DNA of 34,036 nucleotides, from contig SSHE01000086.1 of NCBI GenBank assembly GCA_008017315.1, positions 1 to 34,036 of the forward strand, read 5' to 3'. Below are positions 19,253 through 27,121 of this stretch, in pieces; within the stretch, counting starts at the first letter, position 1, and each line of letters starts with the position of its first letter. A program made the position numbers and the translations under genes. The notes below the pieces were generated by a model. That model had not been told where the DNA came from, made no database searches, and saw only the letters and a list, made by a program, of their open reading frames with translations. Source of the DNA: Acinetobacter sp. (lineage in GTDB: Bacteria > Pseudomonadota > Gammaproteobacteria > Pseudomonadales > Moraxellaceae).

Positions 19253-20968
19253 TTACATATTAGGATAATTCGGGCCACCGCCACCTTCAGGCGTGACCCA
19301 AGTAATATTTTGTGATGGGTCTTTGATATCACAAGTCTTACAATGGACACAGTTTGCTGCATTGATTTGGAAACGCTTAGAACCATCATCATTTTCCATG
19401 ACTTCATAGACACCAGCAGGGCAATAACGCTGTGCGGGTTCATCCCAAGTTGGTAAATTCACCTGAATTGGCGTTTCTGCATTGGTCAATTTCAAATGTG
19501 CAGGCTGATTTTCTTCATGTACAGTATTGGAAATAAACACTGAAGATAAGCGATCAAAGGTAATCTTACCGTCTGGTTTTGGATAGTTTGGTTTAAAGCT
19601 AACAGCAGCTTGTGGTTTTAATGCAGCAAAGTCCTGTTTAAGATCATGTAATGTAAATGGTACCTTAAAGACGTTCTGGTCGATAAAGTTAAATGCACCG
19701 CCAATCCATACGCCAAATTTATGTACTGCTGAACCGAAGTTACGTGTGTTATATAACTCTTCTTTTAACCATGAATTGTTATATTTTTCGGTGTAAGCAG
19801 TGACTTCTTTAATAAAGTGGTCATCGCCCTCGGTGACTCGTGCAATCGCAAGATCTCCACCTTTTTCTGCACCAGCTTGGATGGCTTCAAATACAGCCTC
19901 TGCACAGAGCATACCTGATTTCATTGCGGTATGTGAACCTTTGATTTTTGCCATATTCAGGAAGCCTGCATCGTCCCCAATTAAGCAACCGCCTGCAAAG
20001 GTCAATTTTGGTAAAGAATTAAAGCCACCTTTTACGACTGCTCTTGCACCATAAGAAATACGCTTGCCACCCTCTAGGTACTGTTTAATCAGTGGATGGG
20101 TTTTCCAGCGTTGCATTTCCATAAATGGATACATATGTGGATTTTCATAAGATAGGTCGATAATCATGCCTAGGCTAACTTGGTTATTTTCAACATGATA
20201 TAAGAACCAGCCACCTGCTGAACCAGTTTCCGCTAAAGGCCAGCCCAAACCGTGCATGACCAAACCTTCTTTATGTTTGGCTGGGTCAATTTCCCATAAT
20301 TCTTTAATCCCAATACCATAATGTTGTGGGTCGGCATCTTTATCAAGATTGTATTTGGCAATCAGGCGTTTACCTAAATGACCACGACAGCCCTCAGCAA
20401 ATAAGGTGTATTTGGCGTGTAGTTCATAGCCTGGAGTAAAGTGTCCTGTTGGCTGACCATCTTTGCCAATGCCCATGTCACCTGTCTGGATACCTTTAAC
20501 CGTTGTGCCGTCTTCATGATACAAGATTTCTGATGCGGCAAAACCAGGGAAGATAGACACTTCCAGCTCTTCAGCTTTTTGTCCTAACCAGCGTACAACA
20601 TTACCTAAAGACACGGCATAGTTGCCTGCATTGTGTAGTGTTTTAGGTACCATCCAGTATGGCATTTTTTGCGATTTGGTATCAGAAAGCAGGAAGTAGG
20701 TTTCATCACCTGTTACAGGGACATTTAATGGTGCACCCTGTTCTTTCCAGTCTGGGAATAATTCATTTAAAGCACGTGGTTCAAGCACCGCACCTGAGAG
20801 GATATGTGCACCAACTTCGGAACCTTTTTCCACGACACATACAGATAAATCAGGTAAGTTATTTTCAATTGCAAGCTGACGTAAACGAATTGCCGCAGAA
20901 AGACCAGATGGTCCCGCACCTACGATAACTACGTCAAACTCCATCGCTTCACGTTCGATGTGTTCCAT
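19253..20968 (-). CDS. Electron transfer flavoprotein-ubiquinone oxidoreductase
   Basis: Transfers electrons from reduced electron transfer flavoprotein, fed by acyl-CoA and other dehydrogenases, to ubiquinone at the inner membrane. The 571 residues match the family. The FAD-binding motif VVIVGAGPSGL is at 13-23, and conserved segments include HILSGAVLEPRAL and FAEGCRGHLGK. The C-terminal [4Fe-4S] ligands are Cys516, Cys540, Cys543 and Cys546 (NCVHCKTCDIKDP), with the typical closing GGGGPNYPNM. The ATG at 20968 has GAGGAG upstream. A good sigma70 promoter lies about 110 bp before it. The etfAB genes are not in this window. Gene names for this protein vary (etfD, etfQO), so the symbol is left empty. 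Confidence 0.96.
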   Translation of the reverse strand: MEHIEREAMEFDVVIVGAGPSGLSAAIRLRQLAIENNLPDLSVCVVEKGSEVGAHILSGAVLEPRALNELFPDWKEQGAPLNVPVTGDETYFLLSDTKSQKMPYWMVPKTLHNAGNYAVSLGNVVRWLGQKAEELEVSIFPGFAASEILYHEDGTTVKGIQTGDMGIGKDGQPTGHFTPGYELHAKYTLFAEGCRGHLGKRLIAKYNLDKDADPQHYGIGIKELWEIDPAKHKEGLVMHGLGWPLAETGSAGGWFLYHVENNQVSLGMIIDLSYENPHMYPFMEMQRWKTHPLIKQYLEGGKRISYGARAVVKGGFNSLPKLTFAGGCLIGDDAGFLNMAKIKGSHTAMKSGMLCAEAVFEAIQAGAEKGGDLAIARVTEGDDHFIKEVTAYTEKYNNSWLKEELYNTRNFGSAVHKFGVWIGGAFNFIDQNVFKVPFTLHDLKQDFAALKPQAAVSFKPNYPKPDGKITFDRLSSVFISNTVHEENQPAHLKLTNAETPIQVNLPTWDEPAQRYCPAGVYEVMENDDGSKRFQINAANCVHCKTCDIKDPSQNITWVTPEGGGGPNYPNM

Positions 20969-21077
20969 GTAGGACTCCTCATATCATTGTCGGTGGCAAC
21001 CATGTTGATTTTGGTGCTGCCATGAGAATATTTTGAATAGACACAAAACTAACAGCGTGTCATATTTGTTGTAGCGT

Positions 21078-21106
21078 AGTATAGTTTCAAAGGGCGATTA
21101 AGCCAA
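21078..21106 (-). promoter_or_regulatory. Sigma70 promoter of the ETF-QO gene
   Basis: On the minus strand TTGGCT (21101-21106) and TATACT (21078-21083) are exactly 17 bases apart. The predicted transcript start is near 21070, leaving a leader of about 100 bases. Confidence 0.6.
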
Positions 21107-21203
21107 TTGGCACTACTGGGAAAATTTAATGTCAATATAGCATAAATCCAGTAACGATAAGGTTTTATTGTCAAAATGTGACGCTATGGTCAATGGGGGT
21201 TTT

Positions 21204-21779
21204 ATGGTATCAGAAGCGAATTTCCAAAGTATTACGCAATATTTACAGCAATTTGGCGATGAGCGTCGTATTCCGCCTTTAGAGCAATGGCATCCGCAAT
21301 ATTGTGGTGCAATGGATTTAGTCATCAAGGCCAATGGGCAATGGTGGCATGAGGGGCAGCAGATTCGCAGACAAAAGCTGATTGATTTATTTTCGAAAGT
21401 GTTGTGGCAGGAAGACGGCGAGTATTATTTAAAAACACCTGTAGAAAAAATAAAAATTCAGGTTGAAGATGCCCCATTGTTGATTGTTGCTGTGGATCAG
21501 GTTGAAATAGAAAGTGTGCAATATTTGCAATTGACTACGCAAAATCAAGATATTGTGCTGGCTGATAGTGAGCATTCGATTTTTATGCGTGCATATACTG
21601 ATGAGCAAGGAAAAATCGTCATGCGTCCTTATTTGCATGTCCGTTTTGGTTTAACTGCTCTGATTCAGCGTAATGTCTTTTATCACTTGCTCAATTATGG
21701 CGAACTCATAGAAACAGCACAGGGTACTGGCTTAAAGTTAAAGAGTGGTACGGCACAATTTATATTGGGAATGGAATAA
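21204..21779 (+). CDS. DUF1285 family protein
   Basis: A 191-residue soluble protein of the DUF1285 family, recognised from the pattern PPLEQWHPQYCGAMDLVI, then GQWWHEGQQIRRQKLIDLFS and YYLKTPVEKIKIQVEDAPL. No enzymatic motif or membrane segment is visible. The family is widespread in proteobacteria and its role is not established. The ATG at 21204 is chosen because a G-rich site (21195-21199) precedes it and the family starts close to this point; an ATG at 21186 and a TTG at 21168 are in-frame alternatives. It ends nine bases before murI, suggesting joint transcription. Confidence 0.85.
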   Translation: MVSEANFQSITQYLQQFGDERRIPPLEQWHPQYCGAMDLVIKANGQWWHEGQQIRRQKLIDLFSKVLWQEDGEYYLKTPVEKIKIQVEDAPLLIVAVDQVEIESVQYLQLTTQNQDIVLADSEHSIFMRAYTDEQGKIVMRPYLHVRFGLTALIQRNVFYHLLNYGELIETAQGTGLKLKSGTAQFILGME

Positions 21780-21788
21780 AAAAAATTT

Positions 21789-22655
21789 ATGCAAGCAATT
21801 CAGCCATTACAAGACCATTTGGAAGTCATGCCAAAACCACAGGCAGATGCACCCATTGGGATTTTTGATTCTGGAATAGGTGGTTTGTCGGTCGCATTGG
21901 AGGTTTTGAAACATTTGCCACATGAACGCATCGTGTATTATGCCGATACCGCCAATGTGCCTTATGGCGGGAAAGCAGATGATGAAATTCGTGAGCTGAC
22001 AGCACGAGCAATAGACTGGCTGTATCGACAAGGCTGTAAAGTGGCGATTGTGGCATGTAATACGGCATCCGCCTTTAGTTTGGATTATTTACGTAAATAT
22101 TATGGTGAGCAATTTCCAATCATTGGCTTAGTCCCTGCGGTCAAACCTGCGGTGATTCAGTCTAAAACCAAAGTCATCGGTGTATTGGCAACCCCTGCGA
22201 CATTTCGAGGAAAGCTGATTCAGGATGTAATTCAATACTTTGCTGTACCAGCAGGCGTTGAAGTACAACCGATAGTGAGCTTAGAACTTGTGCCTTTGAT
22301 TGAACAGGGTAAAAGTTTAAGCCCTGAGTGCCTAGCAGTATTGCAGCAGAGCTTGCAACCTTTATTGGATAAAGGGGCAGACCATTTGGTACTAGGTTGT
22401 ACCCATTATCCATTTTTAAGACCTGCGATTGCACAGTTATATGGCGAGAGATTGACACTGGTGGATTCTGGCCAGGCGGTGGCACGACAATGTGGACGTA
22501 TTCTGGCGAAATATCAGCTTTTAGCGACACAATTTAACCCATCTATGCCTCGGGTAATGTGTGTAATGAGTGGTCATAATGCTCAGGTCATGCAACCCAT
22601 TGTAGAACATCTGACGGGGCAACAGGCAGATTGGTTATTGCTAAATCTTGTATAG
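21789..22655 (+). CDS. murI: Glutamate racemase
   Basis: Converts L- to D-glutamate for peptidoglycan. The 288 residues include the start signature IGIFDSGIGGLSV (Asp27, Ser28), the first catalytic cysteine in VACNTASA (Cys90) and the second in LGCTHYPFL (Cys204, His206). YADTANVPYG is the substrate-binding segment. The ATG at 21789 follows DUF1285 after nine bases but has only an A-rich upstream region. The in-frame ATG at 21828 has GGAAG upstream and would still keep the whole domain, so the first 13 residues are uncertain. Confidence 0.96.
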   Translation: MQAIQPLQDHLEVMPKPQADAPIGIFDSGIGGLSVALEVLKHLPHERIVYYADTANVPYGGKADDEIRELTARAIDWLYRQGCKVAIVACNTASAFSLDYLRKYYGEQFPIIGLVPAVKPAVIQSKTKVIGVLATPATFRGKLIQDVIQYFAVPAGVEVQPIVSLELVPLIEQGKSLSPECLAVLQQSLQPLLDKGADHLVLGCTHYPFLRPAIAQLYGERLTLVDSGQAVARQCGRILAKYQLLATQFNPSMPRVMCVMSGHNAQVMQPIVEHLTGQQADWLLLNLV

Positions 22656-22688
22656 TAAGAAACATGATTGCGACAAAATGAACATTCA

Positions 22689-22717
22689 TTGAATCGCTGA
22701 TGTAAAAATCATATAAT
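22689..22717 (+). promoter_or_regulatory. Strong sigma70 promoter of the DUF4062 gene
   Basis: TTGAAT (22689-22694) and a perfect TATAAT (22712-22717) have a 17-base spacer. The leader of about 110 bases holds a second TATAAT (22738-22743, without a -35) and a seven-base hairpin CGCTTTG/CAAAGCG (22757-22781). Confidence 0.65.
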
Positions 22718-22836
22718 GAAAAAGTGGAGAAATGCTTTATAATGTGGTCATCATCACGCTTTGTGTGGTGTATGCAAAGCGGCTTTATCCGTCATGGTAT
22801 GAAAAGAGCGATAAGTTTAGGCAAAGGACTTTGTAA

Positions 22837-23841
22837 ATGAGTGAAAAACGTTATCACGTCTATATTTCTACGTCCTTGAGTGATGATGTAAAGAATGAGC
22901 GGCTAAAATTACAAAATACCTTATTAAATCTGGGTGTTTTTCCGTGGGAGTTCAATGAGCGTCGTACCTCATTGAATACAGCTCAGGCACGTCGTCAGAT
23001 TGATGAATGTGATTATGTGATATTTTTGCTGGGTGCTAAATATGGTGATTTATCGGCTTCGGGTATCAGTTATACTCATTTAGATTTCATTTACGCCTTA
23101 AACAAGCAAAAAACCATCCTGAGTTTTATAGATGCCGCTCCTGAGAAAAGACCGATAGACGAGCGTGAAGAAAATCCAGAAATTCTAAAAAAAATCCAAA
23201 ATTTTCGTGGGCAGATAGAGCAGGATAGTCAGTATTGCTATCAATACAGTCATTTGCTGGATTTAGAGCGTGCGGTGAGAAGTATATTTACTAAGGCAAT
23301 CAAAGAATCCCCGACTTTGGGTTGGATACGCCCCCAAAATAATGATGTATTGCAAAATGAAATTGTACGTTTGCGTCAAAAAGTGACTGATTTAGAACAA
23401 CGCTTGGCGAGGACAGAAAGCGAAGTGGTCATGGCTCAGCAAGATAGTACGGTTTTAGAACAACAAAAAGTGACTGTTAGCTATCGTACCCATGCTTATC
23501 AGGATGGGAATTTTAAAGACTTACACCCACATCGTGATGTGACGTGGTTGACGATTTTACAGATTTTAGCACCGCATTTTAGCGAGCCTGTATTGGAAAG
23601 TACATTTTTACAAGTTTTGAATAAGTATCTGGACGAGACTGCACTGGAAGATGCACGCAAAGAGCTGCCAAGAGCACATGCGGTTGCCCGTACCCAAATC
23701 GATACACGCTGTTTGCAACAAATTAAATTGCAAATGAAATGGAATCACTGGATAGAGCCACAAACTGAAGGAAGCCTGAGTAGCAAAACCTATTGGCAGC
23801 TTACGGCTGATGCTAAGAAACTTTTAGCCAAACAAAAGTAA
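22837..23841 (+). CDS. DUF4062 domain protein
   Basis: A 334-residue soluble protein. Residues 1 to about 100 match DUF4062: YHVYISTSLSDDVKNER, then an acidic-aromatic stretch, DECDYVIFLLGAKYGDLS and SYTHLDFIYAL. This domain is thought to be related to nucleotide-binding sensor or TIR-like folds and is found at the N-terminus of multi-domain signalling and defence-type proteins. Residues about 168-205 form a coiled coil. Residues about 235-330 look like an all-helical or winged-helix domain ending in YWQLTADAKKLLAK. There is no nuclease or NTPase domain. It has its own strong promoter and sits between murI and hemH, unrelated in function to either. The AAAGGA ribosome-binding site lies nine bases before the ATG. 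Function unknown. Confidence 0.8.
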   Translation: MSEKRYHVYISTSLSDDVKNERLKLQNTLLNLGVFPWEFNERRTSLNTAQARRQIDECDYVIFLLGAKYGDLSASGISYTHLDFIYALNKQKTILSFIDAAPEKRPIDEREENPEILKKIQNFRGQIEQDSQYCYQYSHLLDLERAVRSIFTKAIKESPTLGWIRPQNNDVLQNEIVRLRQKVTDLEQRLARTESEVVMAQQDSTVLEQQKVTVSYRTHAYQDGNFKDLHPHRDVTWLTILQILAPHFSEPVLESTFLQVLNKYLDETALEDARKELPRAHAVARTQIDTRCLQQIKLQMKWNHWIEPQTEGSLSSKTYWQLTADAKKLLAKQK

Positions 23842-23874
23842 TTGCATGTCGTTGTCTTGATTAGAGTATAAAAT

Positions 23875-24882
23875 ATGTCCCTTAAACCTGAAATCGTCAT
23901 TATTATGGCCAACCTAGGGACACCCGATGCACCGACTGCCCAAGCAGTACGGCGTTTTCTGCGGCAGTTTTTATCCGATGCACGTGTCATCGAGATGCCG
24001 AAGCTATTGTGGTGGTTGATTTTACATCTGTTTGTGCTGCCCTTTCGCCCAAAACGTGTCGCACATGCCTATGCCAGTATTTGGCAAGATGACTCACCGA
24101 TGCGTTGCATCCTTTTGCGACAAGTGGCGGAAGTAGAAAGGGTGCTCAAATCCACTTATTCTGAATTGAATATTCAGGTTATACCCGCAATGACTTATGG
24201 ACAACCTGCAATAGCGGATGTGTTACAACGGCTCGAACAGCAGAATATTGACCAAATCATTCTATTCCCATTATTTCCACAGTATTCCGCAACATCTTCT
24301 GCACCTTTGTATGATGCACTGGCAAAATGGTGCTTAAAACAGCGTAATTTGCCTGCCTTAACGGTGATTCGTGATTATTATGCTCATCCTGATTTTATCG
24401 CAGCACTGGCGAAAAGTGTGCGTGATGATCAGGCCATACATGGTCGGGCAGAAAAATTATTGATGTCCTTTCATGGGATTCCACAGCCTTATGCGGATAA
24501 AGGCGATCCTTATGCCGAGCGTTGTCATGTGACCGCACAAAAGCTTGCACAGGCTTTGGGTCTAAAGGATGATGAATGGGCGATTAGTTTTCAATCTCGT
24601 TTTGGCAAGCAGGAATGGGTCAAGCCTTATACCAGTGAATTGCTGGTCGAGTGGGCAAAACAAGGGGTAGCTTCGGTGCAGGTGGTGAGTCCAGCATTTT
24701 CTGCCGATTGTTTGGAAACATTGGAAGAGCTCGCCGTGGAAAATCGGGATATTTTTTTGGCTCATGGTGGAAAAAGTTATGCGTATATTGCTGCATTAAA
24801 TGAGCAACCTGAACATATCCACGTGCTTACAAAATTGATTGCTGTACAGCTTGATGCAGCCCAGTATAGCTTTGCCCAGTAG
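23875..24882 (+). CDS. hemH: Ferrochelatase
   Basis: Inserts ferrous iron into protoporphyrin IX in the last step of protohaem synthesis. The 335 residues show the family opening ([13 protein letters not shown]), the active-site His200 in [19 protein letters not shown], and the C-terminal [17 protein letters not shown] with Glu281 and Glu285. The [15 protein letters not shown] signature at about 239-253 is typical of gamma-proteobacterial enzymes. It begins 33 bp after the DUF4062 gene, so the two may share transcripts. The ribosome-binding site is poor. The next gene begins 14 bp downstream. Confidence 0.96.
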   Translation: MSLKPEIVIIMANLGTPDAPTAQAVRRFLRQFLSDARVIEMPKLLWWLILHLFVLPFRPKRVAHAYASIWQDDSPMRCILLRQVAEVERVLKSTYSELNIQVIPAMTYGQPAIADVLQRLEQQNIDQIILFPLFPQYSATSSAPLYDALAKWCLKQRNLPALTVIRDYYAHPDFIAALAKSVRDDQAIHGRAEKLLMSFHGIPQPYADKGDPYAERCHVTAQKLAQALGLKDDEWAISFQSRFGKQEWVKPYTSELLVEWAKQGVASVQVVSPAFSADCLETLEELAVENRDIFLAHGGKSYAYIAALNEQPEHIHVLTKLIAVQLDAAQYSFAQ

Positions 24883-24896
24883 AGATTGAGGAAATT

Positions 24897-25541
24897 ATGT
24901 TACGTTGTCAAATCGTTCCAGTAACGGCATTTGCCCAAAATTGTAGCATCATCTGGGATGATGAAACTATGGAAGCAGTGTTGATTGATGCAGGCGGAGA
25001 ACCTGAAAAGTTAAAGCAAGTGATTGAAAAATTAGGTGTAACTGTAAAAGCATTATGGAATACCCATGGACACCTTGACCATGTTGGGGCAGTGGGTACA
25101 TTGGCAAAAGTGTATGCTGTTCCTGTGATTGGGCCACAAAAAGAAGATTTGTTTTGGATAGATGGCTTGCAAAATGTGTGTCGTAATTATGGTTTTCCGA
25201 TTCCTGAACCTGTCACGGTGACAGAGTGGTTACAGGGCGGTGAAATTCTGAAATTGGGGCAGTATGAATTTGAAGTACGTTATACGCCAGGGCATACCCC
25301 AGGGCATGTGGTGTTTTATTGTCAGGCAATGAATATTGTGTGGACGGGTGATGTGTTGTTTAAAGGCTCAATTGGGCGAACCGATTTTCCAAAAGGGGAT
25401 TTTGATACCTTGATTCATTCCATCAAAACCCAGCTGTTTACCTTGCCAGATGATACTCAATTTATTTCGGGACATGGTGAGATCAGCACCATTGGTTTTG
25501 AAAAGAAATTTAATCCATTTGTCGCAGGAAAGGCAGGTTAA
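24897..25541 (+). CDS. MBL-fold hydrolase, glyoxalase II-like (YcbL type)
   Basis: A 214-residue metallo-beta-lactamase-fold hydrolase. The metal motif THGHLDH is at 56-62 (His57, His59, Asp61, His62), followed by TPGHTPGH, WTGDVLFKGSIGRTD and SGHGE, in the order of small glyoxalase II-like hydrolases such as YcbL. It lacks the C-terminal domain that glyoxalase II uses to bind glutathione, so the substrate is uncertain. TTGAGGAA just before the ATG is a good ribosome-binding site. It probably forms an operon with hemH. Confidence 0.9.
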   Translation: MLRCQIVPVTAFAQNCSIIWDDETMEAVLIDAGGEPEKLKQVIEKLGVTVKALWNTHGHLDHVGAVGTLAKVYAVPVIGPQKEDLFWIDGLQNVCRNYGFPIPEPVTVTEWLQGGEILKLGQYEFEVRYTPGHTPGHVVFYCQAMNIVWTGDVLFKGSIGRTDFPKGDFDTLIHSIKTQLFTLPDDTQFISGHGEISTIGFEKKFNPFVAGKAG

Positions 25542-25560
25542 GACGTTCACATGATTTTGT

Positions 25561-25595
25561 GAAAAAATACGCAACATCACTGGGATGTTGCGTAT
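25561..25595 (-). terminator. Terminator for the small exported protein gene
   Basis: A perfect 12-base stem (25567-25578 with 25584-25595) has a five-base loop. On the minus strand a run of six T follows, so it ends the leftward gene. It may also mark the 3' end of the rightward hydrolase gene. Confidence 0.8.
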
Positions 25596-25617
25596 AGGAT
25601 AAAAAGAAGCGAGAACG

Positions 25618-26091
25618 TTAATAAATGCTTTGTGCGGTACTTTGCAGCGTTTGGTATAAATTTTCAGTTTGTGTGCTTAGGCGTTGCCAAGCATTGAGCT
25701 GGTGTTCACTCATATTTTCAACCGCAGCCAATTTGTAAACATTTTGATATTTGGTGGCGTGTTCGGTCAGTTGCTGGCGGAGTTGTACCGCACTGGTTTG
25801 TGACAGAATTAATAAACTCAGACTGTTTTTGGTCTGTTCAAGATAACGATTATATTGGGAAATCATCGCATTTTTCTGTTGTACATCTTTTTGCTGTTTC
25901 AATGCAGGTAAGGCACGATTCATTTGCTGAATATGGTTCTGGTAATTTTTCCATAATGTTTTGAGCTGCTGTGTATCCAGTTCGGCCTTTTGCTGAATAT
26001 TGGCTTTGGTGACTGGCGTGCTGGCGGCGAAGCTGGCATGGGAAAAACATAGTAATATTGCCCATAACATGGACTTTAGAATATTTTGCAT
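25618..26091 (-). CDS. Small exported helical protein, function unknown
   Basis: With the ATG at 26091 this gives 157 residues starting with a clear signal peptide: a basic start (MQNILK), a hydrophobic core and a likely cleavage after ASFA near residue 22. The frame is open further upstream to 26181, but that part lies across the promoter and is rejected. AGGAA lies nine bases before the chosen ATG. The mature part is almost wholly helical and glutamine-rich, with no cysteine and no motif I recognise; it could be a periplasmic coiled coil. It has a strong promoter of its own overlapped by a palindrome, and a strong terminator, so it is a single-gene unit. Confidence 0.75.
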   Translation of the reverse strand: MQNILKSMLWAILLCFSHASFAASTPVTKANIQQKAELDTQQLKTLWKNYQNHIQQMNRALPALKQQKDVQQKNAMISQYNRYLEQTKNSLSLLILSQTSAVQLRQQLTEHATKYQNVYKLAAVENMSEHQLNAWQRLSTQTENLYQTLQSTAQSIY

Positions 26092-26149
26092 ATCATGAAT
26101 TCCTATGGATATACATATACCACAAGTAGAAATAAAACCCCTAAGATTT

Positions 26150-26178
26150 ATTATACACAAAATAAGAGTAAGTGACAA
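26150..26178 (-). promoter_or_regulatory. Strong sigma70 promoter of the small exported protein gene
   Basis: On the minus strand TTGTCA (26173-26178) and TATAAT (26150-26155) are 17 bases apart, matching consensus at 11 of 12 positions. The predicted transcript start is about 50 bases before the ATG. The -35 lies within a palindrome. Confidence 0.75.
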
Positions 26179-26190
26179 CATTTGTCACTT
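26170..26190. promoter_or_regulatory. Perfect palindrome over the -35, candidate operator
   Basis: AAGTGACAA (26170-26178) and TTGTCACTT (26182-26190) are perfect nine-base inverted repeats with a three-base spacer. The left arm contains the -35 of the leftward promoter. That position favours a repressor site. No T-run follows on either strand, so a terminator for yacG is less likely but possible. Confidence 0.5.
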
Positions 26191-26205
26191 TTGGTTAAAA
26201 ATGAG

Positions 26206-26400
26206 TTAATCTTGATCGTATTCTGGGGTAGTTTGTGCGTTACTCTCCTGTGTTGCAATACGATAATCTTCATTTGCCCATGCACCGAGGTCGATGAGTT
26301 TGCAACGCTCACAGCAAAATGGGCGAAATGCGTTGTTTGTCCATGTGCTGGGTTGCCCACAGCGTGGACAGGGAAAAGTTTTTGCGGCTGGTGTAGTCAT
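26206..26400 (-). CDS. yacG: DNA gyrase inhibitor YacG-like zinc protein
   Basis: A 64-residue zinc-finger protein. Cys11 and Cys14 (CPRCG) and Cys29 and Cys33 (in RPFCCERC) form the four-cysteine zinc site, followed by the YacG signature [16 protein letters not shown]. coli YacG binds GyrB and inhibits gyrase; that activity is inferred here by family. There is an extra Cys30 beside Cys29. It diverges from the methyltransferase gene at 26486. Confidence 0.92.
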   Translation of the reverse strand: MTTPAAKTFPCPRCGQPSTWTNNAFRPFCCERCKLIDLGAWANEDYRIATQESNAQTTPEYDQD

Positions 26401-26485
26401 GGTTAAAATCTTTCTGGATAAACACAGACAAATTGTAACGCAGTTGTTAGACTTATGCCCAGTTTCCTGTTTTTGCTTGTTTGTT

Positions 26486-27121
26486 ATGTCTGTGCCTGCT
26501 ATTCGCCCATTCCAACCACAATATTTAACTGTGCCTCGTGATTTTCAACCGATCGCCAATATGGCAATTTGTCTGGAAATTGGTGCAGGCAAAGGCAAAC
26601 ATGCCTGTTTATTTGCCCATACTCATCCACAATATCCATTGCTGGCGATTGAGCGGACGGCAGAAAAATTTCACGCCATGCAAAAAACACATCAGGAGTT
26701 AGGGTGTAAAAATTTACAGCCTATTCATGCGGATGCGATTCCATGGGTAGTACATGCGTTATATCCAGCACAAATTGAACAGGTCTTTATCCTGTATCCC
26801 AATCCAGAGCCGCATAATCCTAGTCAGCGTTGGCTCAATATGCCATTTTTTGAATATTTATTATCTCGAATAAAAGCAGGCGGCACGATTACCCTTGCCA
26901 GTAATATTGCCGAATATATCATCGAAGCAGAACAACAACTTACAACGGTTTGGCACTTGCCTTACGAGTTGCAGCGTATAGCGGAAGATTCGGCACGTAC
27001 GCATTTTGAAGTGAAATATTTACAGCGTGGCGAGTTGTGTCAGCAGTTGATCATCACCAAGCCACAAAATTATCAAACACGATTTGATAATGTGTTACCA
27101 CGTCTGGGACAACACGCATGA
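26486..27121 (+). CDS. TrmB-like SAM-dependent methyltransferase
   Basis: A 211-residue class I methyltransferase resembling tRNA (guanine-46-N7) methyltransferase. The SAM-binding motif [10 protein letters not shown] is at 31-40, Glu56 follows (AIERTAEKF), Asp83 lies in HADAIPW, and the end resembles TrmB ([20 protein letters not shown]). The family's catalytic PDPWPK(K/R)RH segment reads [13 protein letters not shown] (104-116) here, so the substrate may differ or this may be a paralogue of TrmB. The ATG at 26486 fits the family start. The open frame runs upstream across yacG, and an ATG at 26399 is less likely. The last four bases overlap the flavoprotein start. Confidence 0.8.
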   Translation: MSVPAIRPFQPQYLTVPRDFQPIANMAICLEIGAGKGKHACLFAHTHPQYPLLAIERTAEKFHAMQKTHQELGCKNLQPIHADAIPWVVHALYPAQIEQVFILYPNPEPHNPSQRWLNMPFFEYLLSRIKAGGTITLASNIAEYIIEAEQQLTTVWHLPYELQRIAEDSARTHFEVKYLQRGELCQQLIITKPQNYQTRFDNVLPRLGQHA

